Of a stretch of 64,000 nt of DNA, positions 45,912 to 55,336 are shown piece after piece. The DNA comes from Centroberyx gerrardi (taxonomy: Eukaryota > Chordata > Actinopteri > Beryciformes > Berycidae). Numbering within the stretch: the stretch's first letter is position 1; each line of letters starts with the position of its first letter. The notes under the pieces were generated by a model. It had not been told where the DNA came from, did not search any database, and was given only the letters and a program-made list of their open reading frames with translations. The stretch spans positions 1,505,783 to 1,569,782 of the forward strand of contig NC_136006.1 of assembly GCF_048128805.1 (NCBI RefSeq). Direction: 5' to 3'. The position numbers and the translations under genes were made by a program.

Positions 45912-46396
45912 TTTTCAATATTTCGACTGGGTTTTTTAAATGGAGGAAATTAACACATACAGCTAAAAACTACAGGTTCTAAGGTTCATTTTGATGTATA
46001 GGTTGCGGAGGTTTGAAAGAAATCCAGCTGCCACACCAGGCTTTTGTCTCGCTAGCTCCCGCACATGATGCCTCCTCCTCCTCCTCCTCCTCCTCCTCCT
46101 CCTCGATGCGAGAGTTTCCCTGAGTGACAGCCGGTAACGGTCAGCTCTCAGTCCGCTTGGTGGGGGCGACTACAGAATATAGCGATCACTTTTCAATAAT
46201 GTGTAGTAAATGAAACGACTTTCGACTGGGTTTTTTTTTTTAATGGAGGAAATTAACACATACAGCTAAAAACTACAGGTTCTAAGGTTCATTTTGATGT
46301 ATAGGTTGCGGAGGTTTGAAAGAAATCCAGCTGCCACACCAGGCTTTTGTGTCGCTAGCTCCCGCACCTGACTCGGTGGGGGCGACTACAGAATAG
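45912..46396. repeat. About 300-bp tandem duplication, C flank, unit 2, with expanded CCT run
   Basis: Two TTTCGACTGGG blocks as in unit 1. The CCT run at 46071-46104 is 34 bases against about 16 in unit 1. Confidence 0.78.
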
Positions 46397-46875
46397 CAGG
46401 GCCGGATCTACGCACAGGCATTCTAGGCACATGCCTAGGGCCTCCTTGCCACTAGGGGGCCCAGACAGAGGGGTAAAGAATATCAACTGCCTACATTAAA
46501 TAATGTTTAACACATATTTATTTTAAAATATTTTAAAAATATAAAAATCCGATCTAAAACTTTATTTCAATGTTTATATATTTATTTATTCTATTTTTTT
46601 TTTAAAACATACACACGTTACATTAACGCCAAATGTGCGGGAAAAAGTATTTCCGGTTCAGTGGAGATCATCACTGTATGTTAGCAGCAGCGACATATAG
46701 GCTAACTGTTAGCAGCTTTTCGGTGGAGAGGGGCTTTACACAAGTTTCTCTCGGGCCCTTCAAAGTAGGGGTGGGCGGATCGATCCCAAAATATCGATAC
46801 TACAGATACTACGTCTCGTTTTTGAAGATCGATTCTAGCGTCAATACGATCGATAGCAGTTTCAGTTTCAGTTTC

Positions 46876-47388
46876 TGTCGGGTTCAAGCAACCTGAACAT
46901 TATTAAAACACACACAAAGAGAGAAGACACAGAGTTAGAGTTTTCTTCCTTGCAAGGGAGAACGGACGGAAACGTGCTCAGTTACACTTTCCAACCCGCT
47001 CTGAACCCGTCCCGCCGTCTCCTCTCTTTTTATTTCCTTAAGGTGGTTCCTAGTTACAAAAGGATTGCAGCCCCTAAAGGGTGGGGGACACACGGGCTGA
47101 AATTCTCTACGTATCTTTTTCTAAACATGGTTACAAAGAAGTTCTCGTTTGTAGCAGGTGTCTTCATTCAGATCAAAGGCATAGTTGCGGCCTCCGCCTT
47201 CCTGTAGGAGTGTTTCTTATCTGCCTCCTCAATGCGGTCACCTCGACCCTGAGCCTGCCCGTGAGGCTTCGTGATATCTCTGAAAAACAGTTAACACATC
47301 CTCTCGCACAGACACACACACACACATATATAGCTCTCAAACAGTATAAGCAAATGTAGGATAACTTCTATGTACAATTATTCCAACA
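46876..47388 (-). repeat. 3' LTR of the provirus
   Basis: 513 bp, TG...CA. No difference from the other LTR could be seen by eye. Confidence 0.93.
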
Positions 47389-47398
47389 TTTCCCTCCT
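47389..47398 (-). other. Polypurine tract
   Basis: AGGAGGGAAA on the minus strand lies directly against the 3' LTR, where plus-strand DNA priming is expected. Confidence 0.85.
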
Positions 47399-47532
47399 GT
47401 TTATCATATATTTGCTTAAATTCTCATATCACTTATTTTCAGCCACTTCACTTAGATTTTCAGCTGTAACGTCATTTTTATAAGAACAAGTACATTTACA
47501 CTCAGAGGCAAATTTATGATTACTCACATCTT

Positions 47533-49493
47533 TTACTCATAATCACCTGAGTTTGAGGACAGGTCATCATCATTGTCATCGTCAGTGTCATTGTTTCTCT
47601 CTAGTAGGGGATACAGTTGTTCCATATGCTGTTCCATTGGTGATATGGCTGTGGTAATGAGACGGTTAAGCAAAGCACGCAGACAAGGAATACAACAACA
47701 TCCACACAAGGTCAGTACTGCTGCAAACACAGCTAGAGACATTAATACTGAGGACACCAATAGTCGGTATTTTCCGAAGGCATCCATCCATGAATCCCAC
47801 ATCGTGGTATCAACCCCAGAATGCTCTTTCATTTTGCTGTTGAGAGTGCGTAGACCTTCAATTGCCTTGGTCAGGTTGCCATCAGCAGCGGTGTTGTTTG
47901 GTATGAATGAACAACATTGTTCACCAAACATTGCACAGACGCCTCCCTTTTCAGCAAGCAGCATATCTAGAGCAATTCTATTTTGGAAAGCCATAAGTGA
48001 AGTTGCCGACAGTTGTCCATGAACGGCCTCAAAACCGCTCTGAGTCCAATTACCTAATCTTTGAACATTGTAGTGGATGTAATTGAGCCTGTCAACGTTT
48101 TTGTTAAGCGTACACCACCAACAGATAGAAGATTCGAACCCTGCTACAACTTGATCAACTAATTTGTACTCATCGGGTACTCCACGTGGAACGCCTATCG
48201 CGTCTATGTAAGTTGGGTCATTATCAGGTAGCCAGGTCGCAGAACGTTTGTGTCTGCGCCATCGTTCAGGCATTACACTTGACATGGTATCAATTAACTG
48301 AGTAGTGGACATTGGATAGACAGACACTGGAAGGATCAACGACACTAAAGCACAGTATCCTGTTGTATTTATGGGCAAACGGTCGAAGATCCTGTCATCT
48401 CCACACCACCACCAGATGTCACTACGAGACACTGGGGTGAACAAACTAGGTACTGCTAGTGTTACGTTACACCATGAGCTTGACAAATTTCCTAATTGCT
48501 CCCCTTTACCAGTTCTGTTGACACAAAAAAATTACCTGGTGCCACAGTCTTTGAAAATATTGTTTTTTTCTTTTCAGGTCCAGTATTGGGGAAAACTTCA
48601 TCCCAGGACTGGCATGTGACATTAGGATTAGTATTATTCATCACATCAAAGATACACTCTTCAGAAATAACTGCTGGCACTATCTGAAGTATGGGCCTTG
48701 GACCCATACAGATCACACAGTCTTTTTCGTTACATTCACCGCTTGTTCTACCATCAGTAACCAATTGTTGTTATTACCAGACACTCCAGTTGTGACGCGA
48801 AACCATCCATCAACACTATCAAGCGACACACTGACAGCTCTCACACCAGCTCTTCGTGTATAATTGCTCATCCTAGGCTGCTCTGTGGTTTCCATAGTAC
48901 TATTGACACATACAACAATCGGAAAATAAGGGTCAGCGCCTGACGACCAAGCCCACAGCAGCAGTCCCCAACAGGAAGTGTTAAACAGTGTTGCATTTGG
49001 AGGACGTATTTCGCCGTCGGGAAGAGAAAAAGTCAACCTAAGTTGTTCTTGGGTGACTGAGAGTTACTCTATCTTTAAAGAATTTAGCCTCTTCACTATG
49101 GCCTGGTGGCCAATATTGTCCTGCCTGAGTTGTAATAAAAGCACTCCAATCAAGTCGCAGAACGTGTCCAATCAGATATCACCAGGAACCTAACCAATCT
49201 TTGCCTGTGGTTGGTACAGTGTTCCGAAACCCTTTTAACACTTTTATAGGAATATCTACAGAAGTGGTTGTATTGGGGGGCACTATAACAGTAACCGAGT
49301 TATTATACGTCCAGGATATTAGCCATGGAATGTGAGTCTCAGGAGCACTACTTCTCTTAACACGATTGGTGTCATTGCTAGTATGAATTTGTTTGGGAGG
49401 CTCCCAGAGATACCATACCAGTAAAAAGGTCAGGATAAAAAACACGGTTATCATCCAACAACAGATGGACTGTTTCAGCCATCTTGGGGCCAT
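47533..49493 (-). pseudogene. Retroviral envelope glycoprotein, frame-broken
   Basis: Pieces in different frames run from a leader with a long hydrophobic segment (49493-49179), through two surface-subunit fragments (49036-48713 and 48764-48492), to a 317-residue frame with the end of the surface subunit and the whole transmembrane subunit (48486-47533). The last has a basic cleavage site RRHKR, an immunosuppressive-domain-like helix ahead of a CX6CC motif, a membrane anchor near residues 240-265, and an acidic tail. One break lies close to an A7 run (48525-48531, + strand). At least three frame changes make a functional protein unlikely. Confidence 0.85.
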
Positions 49494-49568
49494 TTCAGCT
49501 AAAGGGTTATCCTCTACTTGGTTTGGTGTCTTGGAAAATCTTCACTGACTTTCAGGTCTTACCAGTCT

Positions 49569-50642
49569 CTACACGTCTGGCACCACCCTATTATCAGATT
49601 CTCGCTCACCGCCCCTATTGGAACCTTCAGCTGAGATGACTCTTTTACAGTGTGTCAAATGTATCCAGGTACCTCTCTCCGCTATTTTAACTGCAGTAGG
49701 AGTCGTCAACAATACCTGGTAAGGCCCTTCCCATTTAGGGGAGTACCAGTGTTTCTTCTTGATGCTCCTTATTAGAACCCAGTCTCCTGGTTCCACTAAT
49801 GGAGTGTCCTGCTGAGAGACAGAAGGAACGTCATCGGTATTGTCTTTCCTCTGTCTCTCCAGTATCTTTCTCATATAATCTGCCAGATTTGTTTCATCAT
49901 CAGTTTCCCATTGATTCTTAAACTGAGGCAATCTGTAGGGTCGTCCAAACAGGGTTTCGTATGGGGTCAGACCAGTAGTACTGGTAATGTTTATGTATAG
50001 TTTTACCAAATCCAAACAACCTGTCCATGGTCTGCCAGTTTCCTCAATACACTTTTTCAATCTATTTTTTATTGTTCCGTTCATTCTTTCTACTAGGCCT
50101 GCGCTTTGTGGGTGATAGGCACAGTGATTTTTTAAGTCTATGTGGAACATAACTCCTATCCTTTTTATTATTTGATTTACAAAATGGCTTCCATTATCAC
50201 TGTAAATTCTTTCTGGGATGCCATATCGCGGTATGATATCTTTACATAGCGCCTTTGCAACTGTTAGAGCATCTGGATGCTTTGTTGGAAACAGCTCTAT
50301 CCATTTTGAAAATGCGTCTATTATGACCAAGCAAAACTTCTTTCCTTCACTCTGATTCAGTTCAATAAAGTCCATATGGATTATTTGGAATGGGTATTGG
50401 GGTGTTGGAAACTTTCCCCTCTTTGGTCTCATATTGCCCTGTGGATTATGTTTTGCACATATCAGACATGCTCTACAAAAATTCTTTGAATAAGAGTTAA
50501 ACCTATTAAATCCATAGGTTGTATAATATTGATGTATCTGTCCTACCATCCCTCCTGTTGAGACATGTGTAGAACCATGGCTCAATATTGCCGCCCATTT
50601 ATATAGGTTTTTTTTGGTAGGATAGGTTTGCTCTCCGGTCAT
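49569..50642 (-). CDS. Retroviral integrase (pol remnant)
   Basis: 357-residue frame of the C-terminal pol product. It has an N-terminal HHCC zinc site (HGSTH, then CLIC), the catalytic core with Asp in HMDFIEL, Asp in YSDNGSHF, and Glu in GLVERMNG with 35 residues between the last two (DD35E), and a C-terminal region with PGDWVLIR and WEGPYQVLL. It would catalyse cDNA insertion, but upstream pol is missing and an in-frame stop lies just before this frame. The catalytic residues are intact. Confidence 0.9.
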   Translation of the reverse strand: MTGEQTYPTKKNLYKWAAILSHGSTHVSTGGMVGQIHQYYTTYGFNRFNSYSKNFCRACLICAKHNPQGNMRPKRGKFPTPQYPFQIIHMDFIELNQSEGKKFCLVIIDAFSKWIELFPTKHPDALTVAKALCKDIIPRYGIPERIYSDNGSHFVNQIIKRIGVMFHIDLKNHCAYHPQSAGLVERMNGTIKNRLKKCIEETGRPWTGCLDLVKLYINITSTTGLTPYETLFGRPYRLPQFKNQWETDDETNLADYMRKILERQRKDNTDDVPSVSQQDTPLVEPGDWVLIRSIKKKHWYSPKWEGPYQVLLTTPTAVKIAERGTWIHLTHCKRVISAEGSNRGGERESDNRVVPDV

Positions 50643-50840
50643 ACATAGATGTCATCTTTCAGGTGGGCACCATTCTTTTTCCACTGATCTTTTTCTGTTT
50701 GTAAGCTTTGGATTTGCATATCTTTTAACACGTCAGTAGTTAAGAGTCCACGCTGCCTCTGTTTCCTTGATAGTAAACTTCACTTTCTTCGTTGAAAAAG
50801 GTATTGGCAGGTTTAGTCTTATTTGTTTTCTTTTCTTTCA

Positions 50841-51842
50841 TCACCTTTCAGCATGGATAGCATGACTTATATACTCATCCATCGTTCCATTTGCAAGCCC
50901 CACATAATGCTTCTCTACCCAATGACGTAATCCATCTCTAGAGCCAGCATGTAGGGCATTTTTCAACTGCTGCTGGTACACGCCAGTCTGATTACCATCA
51001 TCTGTGATTCCACTATGAGTTCTAAACGCTTTTTCCATTCTAATCCTGTATGCTTCAAAACTCTCATCCTCCTTTTGCTTTACTCTCCCTATTTCTGTGT
51101 AATTTGCCTTTTTCCTGAATCTTGCTGTCACTCGTTCACCTAGTCGGTCTACTCGAGTCTTCAATTCCTGCACATCATGTCCCAAAGGGTTTCCTCCCTG
51201 CATTGGGTTCCAATCTCCCCTTACATAATGCCAGTCAGGACCTAACGCTGCCATCCAGACCTGCTGCACTTCCTGTCCATTTAAATGGTATGACTGTCTC
51301 AAACTTTCCATATCTGTCACAAACTGGTTAACATCTTCTTTATGGGATGTTACTCCTTCTACTGCCTTGTTTACGTCTTGCATGTTCCAGGTTCTATACA
51401 CCAACATGGTGGGTTCTCCACCTTCTGGATTTGGGTTGGCTACTGCTATCATGGGATATGTATCTGCCTTTTTTATGCTCAATAGAGGGGGTGCTGCTGG
51501 TGACGCGGGGCTAAGCATGCCACCCAGGGTTTTGGACCACTGTCCAAGGCCCCCTGTTACGGATCTAGTCTGCCTGTCTGGTATGACTTCCTCATAACCT
51601 GGTGGCTGGGGTGTAGGCAGCGTTGGATACACTCTCTCTCGTCCTCCCCGCCCAGCTTCTGCTGCTGCTGCACCCTCCTCCTCACTCTCTTCCTCTTCTA
51701 CTCCTAGCCCCCCCCTTACTGCTCTCTCTTCTCTGCTACTCCTAGCCCCCACCTTACTGCTCTCTCCTCTCTGACTTTCTTCCTCTTCCTGCCTACGACG
51801 TCTACTAGAGGTTGTTTCATCATCCTCTTTTCTGTGAAACAT
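50841..51842 (-). CDS. Retroviral Gag, capsid-like part
   Basis: 333-residue frame. A charged low-complexity start (Arg/Glu-rich) is followed by a late-domain motif PPGY near residue 80 and a capsid-like region with a major-homology-like stretch (EDESFEAYRIRMEKAF). It ends at AER followed by two stops, before any zinc knuckle, so nucleocapsid is absent. Its ATG overlaps the stop of the preceding matrix-like frame (TAATG). Confidence 0.8.
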   Translation of the reverse strand: MFHRKEDDETTSSRRRRQEEEESQRGESSKVGARSSREERAVRGGLGVEEEESEEEGAAAAEAGRGGRERVYPTLPTPQPPGYEEVIPDRQTRSVTGGLGQWSKTLGGMLSPASPAAPPLLSIKKADTYPMIAVANPNPEGGEPTMLVYRTWNMQDVNKAVEGVTSHKEDVNQFVTDMESLRQSYHLNGQEVQQVWMAALGPDWHYVRGDWNPMQGGNPLGHDVQELKTRVDRLGERVTARFRKKANYTEIGRVKQKEDESFEAYRIRMEKAFRTHSGITDDGNQTGVYQQQLKNALHAGSRDGLRHWVEKHYVGLANGTMDEYISHAIHAER

Positions 51843-52186
51843 TAACTGTTTGTTTCTTCTGCCTCAACACATTTATCTGCACATTCCTTTTCCTTAGCCT
51901 CTTTAACCTTCCTGTCGCCTTCTTCTCTTTTCTGTGCTACTTCTAGCCAGTATTTCACATCCTCATAACCATCTTTGCGCATTTTCTTGTTTCTGCTTTT
52001 ATTCTTCCTTTCTATTGCTCCCTGTAATTCAATTATTTTCTGAGTACTTAATTTACCATTATAGTTGTACTTTTTCACCCATTTTTCAAGGTATTTTACT
52101 TTTTGCGGGGTTTTTTTTCCGATATATTTCCAATCTTTGCATTGCAATGCTTCTCTAAATTGACATTTACTATTTCCTTTACCCAT
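51842..52186 (-). CDS. Retroviral Gag, matrix-like part
   Basis: 114 residues starting MGKGNSK, with Gly2 available for myristoylation, then a Lys-rich region typical of a membrane-binding matrix domain. It ends where the capsid-like frame starts, in a different frame. Confidence 0.72.
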   Translation of the reverse strand: MGKGNSKCQFREALQCKDWKYIGKKTPQKVKYLEKWVKKYNYNGKLSTQKIIELQGAIERKNKSRNKKMRKDGYEDVKYWLEVAQKREEGDRKVKEAKEKECADKCVEAEETNS

Positions 52187-52454
52187 TTTATGTGTCTTTT
52201 AGTCCAGTGTAATAACACCTAGGGTGTTCTAAACACTGGGAAATTCAAGCAGGACAGTGATTCAAATTTCCTTTTGTGGTAAGTCTCACTTCAACTCTTT
52301 CGAGTGGAGACTTCTTGCCTTTGCATCCACAAAAGTCCACTGTTTAACTCCTGCCTTTTGGTATGAGGTTAAATACCTAGTGGTATTTTCCCCTCCACTC
52401 ACACTCACTCACTCACTCTTTCGTACTTTACGCTGCGCTTTTTCAGGCTTACAG

Positions 52455-52507
52455 AGGACTACGCCGTCCTACGGAATTTAACTGTAACACAGGGGACTCC
52501 GCCGTCC
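52455..52507 (-). other. Tandem stem-loops in the retroviral leader
   Basis: AGGAC-six bases-GTCCT at 52455-52470 and GGAC-six bases-GTCC at 52494-52507, within two copies of a roughly 30-bp repeat that also contains TACGGAATTTAACTG. Position between primer site and gag suggests a dimerisation or packaging role; this is inference. Confidence 0.45.
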
Positions 52508-52777
52508 TCTACGGAATTTAACTGCGCCCCAGGACTTCTTTGCCCTTATTCACCTGCCAGTGTCTAGAATATTCAGGGTTTTATTCGCAATGACCCTCAG
52601 TCATTCTTTTCCTTTTAAAGAAAACTGTAACTCACCGATTTGTATTGTCTCCCTGTCAGACTACCGTCAACCGTCGGATCTCAGTCGGCGGGGCGGATCA
52701 GTCCTGGAAAGGGACTCACCGTGCATGGATTTTCCTGGTGTCCGCCTCGCCCACTGAAATCCTCAGATCTATTGGTA

Positions 52778-52794
52778 TCCGGCTCGAAGGACCA
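52778..52794 (-). other. Primer-binding site, tRNA-Tyr type
   Basis: Minus-strand TGGTCCTTCGAGCCGGA, six bases inside the 5' LTR, is complementary over 17 bases to the 3' end of vertebrate tRNA-Tyr (recalled sequence including CCA). Confidence 0.75.
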
Positions 52795-52800
52795 AGTTAA

Positions 52801-53313
52801 TGTCGGGTTCAAGCAACCTGAACATTATTAAAACACACACAAAGAGAGAAGACACAGAGTTAGAGTTTTCTTCCTTGCAAGGGAGAACGGACGGAAACGT
52901 GCTCAGTTACACTTTCCAACCCGCTCTGAACCCGTCCCGCCGTCTCCTCTCTTTTTATTTCCTTAAGGTGGTTCCTAGTTACAAAAGGATTGCAGCCCCT
53001 AAAGGGTGGGGGACACACGGGCTGAAATTCTCTACGTATCTTTTTCTAAACATGGTTACAAAGAAGTTCTCGTTTGTAGCAGGTGTCTTCATTCAGATCA
53101 AAGGCATAGTTGCGGCCTCCGCCTTCCTGTAGGAGTGTTTCTTATCTGCCTCCTCAATGCGGTCACCTCGACCCTGAGCCTGCCCGTGAGGCTTCGTGAT
53201 ATCTCTGAAAAACAGTTAACACATCCTCTCGCACAGACACACACACACACATATATAGCTCTCAAACAGTATAAGCAAATGTAGGATAACTTCTATGTAC
53301 AATTATTCCAACA
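52801..53313 (-). repeat. 5' LTR of the provirus
   Basis: 513 bp. On the minus strand it has a TATATA stretch about 60 bases from its start and an AATAAA (GGAAATAAAAAG) about two-thirds along. Confidence 0.93.
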
Positions 53314-53491
53314 GTTTCTCTCTTCTACGTTGTACCCATTTCATCAAAGAGTAGAACTGTCTGTGCAAACAACGTTCCGTTGTCGTGAACACATCTTAGT
53401 GCCTGCATGCACTCTTTGCTTCTCCACTGCTGTTGTCGTACGCGAAAAGTACAGTCTGCCTAGTGTAATCTAGCCATTTAATCCGGCCTTG

Positions 53492-54033
53492 GCTGTGCCC
53501 ACACCCCCTTATCCAGCCTGCAGACATCTATACTTGGACTTACTGGAGCCTTGGTACAGACACACACACATACAGAGGACAGTACATCATTTTTGGTTTG
53601 AACAGCAGATGGCACTGAAGCACAAATGCATTCCTCAAATTTGGCTTAGTCAGGTCAAAGATTGAGTGACAGGCTTCTAAATTCCTCCCTCTGTGTGTAG
53701 AGATAGTGGAGAGGTACGTTGAGAGGTGTTGCACAATCAACTTATCAGTCGCCTCGTGAAAATGCAACATCTATTGAGTTATATATCATTTAATGAATTC
53801 ACTTCCATTACCATTAGAAGTGGGTGAATTGGGAGAGAAAAATGGTGAGTAGAGAGGGAGGATAGATTTGGAAGGGAGGAGTAGAGAAAAGAAGTCAAGG
53901 GGCGAGAAAAGAGGTGAGGAAGAAGAGAGATAGTGATGAAGATGAAGAGGATGATGCAAAGGAAGGAAGAGGGACATCAGTCTCCAAGAGACAGAATGAG
54001 AGAGAGGGAGGGAGGAAAAGAAGCAAAGGGAGG
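53492..54033. other. Upstream flank of TAAR A3
   Basis: Near-identical to 22003-22544. No gene is recognised. Confidence 0.5.
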
Positions 54034-54122
54034 AGAGAGATAAATCAGCTGTATGATAGAGAGCTTTGGTCAGAAAGCTGCCAGACCTCAGCAGCTTCTC
54101 CTCTCCTCCTCTCTCTCTGATG
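54034..54122 (+). promoter_or_regulatory. Conserved proximal block upstream of TAAR A3
   Basis: GATAAATCA with E-box CAGCTG at 54046-54051, as upstream of A2. Role inferred. Confidence 0.38.
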
Positions 54123-55336
54123 ATGGAGACCCTGGAAGGAGGTGAACTCTGCTTTCCACAGCTCCTCAACACTTCCTGCAGGAAGCCAACACGTCCTCAC
54201 TCTGAGGCCATGCTCTTCTACATTCTGCTGTCCTCCATCTCTCTCATCTCTCTTCTCACTGCAGCTCTCAACCTGCTGGTCATCATCTCCATCTCCCACT
54301 ACAGGTGGCCATAGATTTTGTCATGTACAAATCTTTATAAATCTGGTAGACTTACCAAAAGAAATGGCTGATAGACTAGAACAGAGGTACTGTCACATCT
54401 TGGCCTCTGATGAGAAGAAAGAAGTTGTTAAACAATGCTTTTGTATTTTTATAATGCTTGATTTCTGTCACATCTACTGATCAGAAATACTACTGATACT
54501 AATAGTATTAATGAATCTAATGCACCTTTCTCTCCAGGCAGCTCCACACCCCCACCAACCTCCTCCTCCTCTCCCTGGCTGTCTCAGACTTCCTTGCAGG
54601 CCTCCTGATGCCGACTGAAATGCTCTATACAGAGGCCTGCTGGTTCCTGGGTGACCTCATGTGTGCTTTGTCTTTTTTTGTTGTCTTTACCATCATCTCT
54701 GCCTCAGTAGGAAACATGGTGCTGATATCAGTCGACCGCTATGTGGCTATTTGTGACCCTCTGTGTTACCCCACCAAAATCACTCAGGGAAGAGTTAAAA
54801 TCTGTGTTTGTCTGTGTTGGGTCTGTTCTGCTTTCTTTGGCAGTCTGATTCTAAATGATCACCTGAGAGAACCAGGCAGGTATAATTCCTGCGTTGGAGA
54901 GTGTGTGGTTGTCATCAACAACATTGCAGGAGCTGTTGACCTTGTTTTCACCTTTATTGGTCCCATTACTGTCATCATAGTTCTGTATATGAGAGTATTT
55001 GTGGTGGCTGTGTCTCAGGCTCGTGCCATGCGATCCCACACTGTGGCTGTCACACTCCAGCGTTCAGTGACTGTAACTGCTAAGAAATCTGAGAGGAAAG
55101 CAGCCAGGACTCTTGGTATTGTCATTGTTGTGTTTCTAATATGCTTTTGTCCACATTACTTTGTCTCTCTCACAGGCCAGGAGAACGTGGCCCTTTTGGT
55201 CTTTCTGGTCTATTTTAACTCCTGTTTAAACCCTGTGGTCTATGCCTTTTTCTACCCCTGGTTTAGAAAATCTATTAAACTCATTGTTACACTTCAGATA
55301 CTGCAGCCTGACTCCTGTGAGGCCAACATACTGTAG
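54123..55336 (+). CDS. Trace amine-associated receptor A3, two exons, teleost olfactory type
   Basis: Exon 1 is 54123-54304, exon 2 is 54538-55336, 326 residues, the same protein as A2. GT donor, 233-bp intron. Val110 is at 3.32, Asp195 at 5.42, DRY at 127-129, and the TAAR fingerprint from residue 288. The only coding-region change I saw against A2 is a synonymous C/T in TM3 (54676). The upstream provirus is about 800 bases away and reads in the opposite direction. Confidence 0.94.

Larger units (their letters stand above)
46876..53313 (-). mobile_element. Endogenous retrovirus, internally deleted provirus
   Basis: 6,438 bp on the minus strand, flanked by GTTTC duplications (46871-46875 and 53314-53318), the same five bases that flank the solo LTR in unit 1. 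Order from the 5' LTR: primer site, leader, gag matrix-like frame, gag capsid-like frame, integrase, envelope, polypurine tract, 3' LTR. Nucleocapsid, protease, RT and RNase H are missing between about 50840 and 50643, so it cannot replicate alone. The CX6CC envelope and the integrase type place it near gammaretrovirus-like fish elements. Confidence 0.93.
46397..53491. mobile_element. Candidate DNA transposon interrupted by the provirus
   Basis: Same CAGGGCCGGAT and AATCCGGCCTTG ends as 20833-22002. Only the retroviral part differs from unit 1. Confidence 0.45.
22689..54177 (+). repeat. Tandem segmental duplication, unit 2 (expanded by insertions)
   Basis: Same order as unit 1, with TAAR genes A2, B2 and C2. 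It is 31,489 bp against 22,688 bp. The excess is accounted for by the proviral interior and second LTR (5,925 bp), an L2-like insertion with its target duplication (2,259 bp) and a hAT insertion with its target duplication (1,264 bp), minus a net 649-bp loss in the Ngaro element. Confidence 0.93.

Noticed and set aside
47533-48486. Domesticated envelope gene (syncytin-like or percomorph env-derived gene)
   Set aside because: It lies inside a provirus with paired LTRs, and the upstream surface part is broken by frame changes. No sign of a host-conserved single-copy gene.
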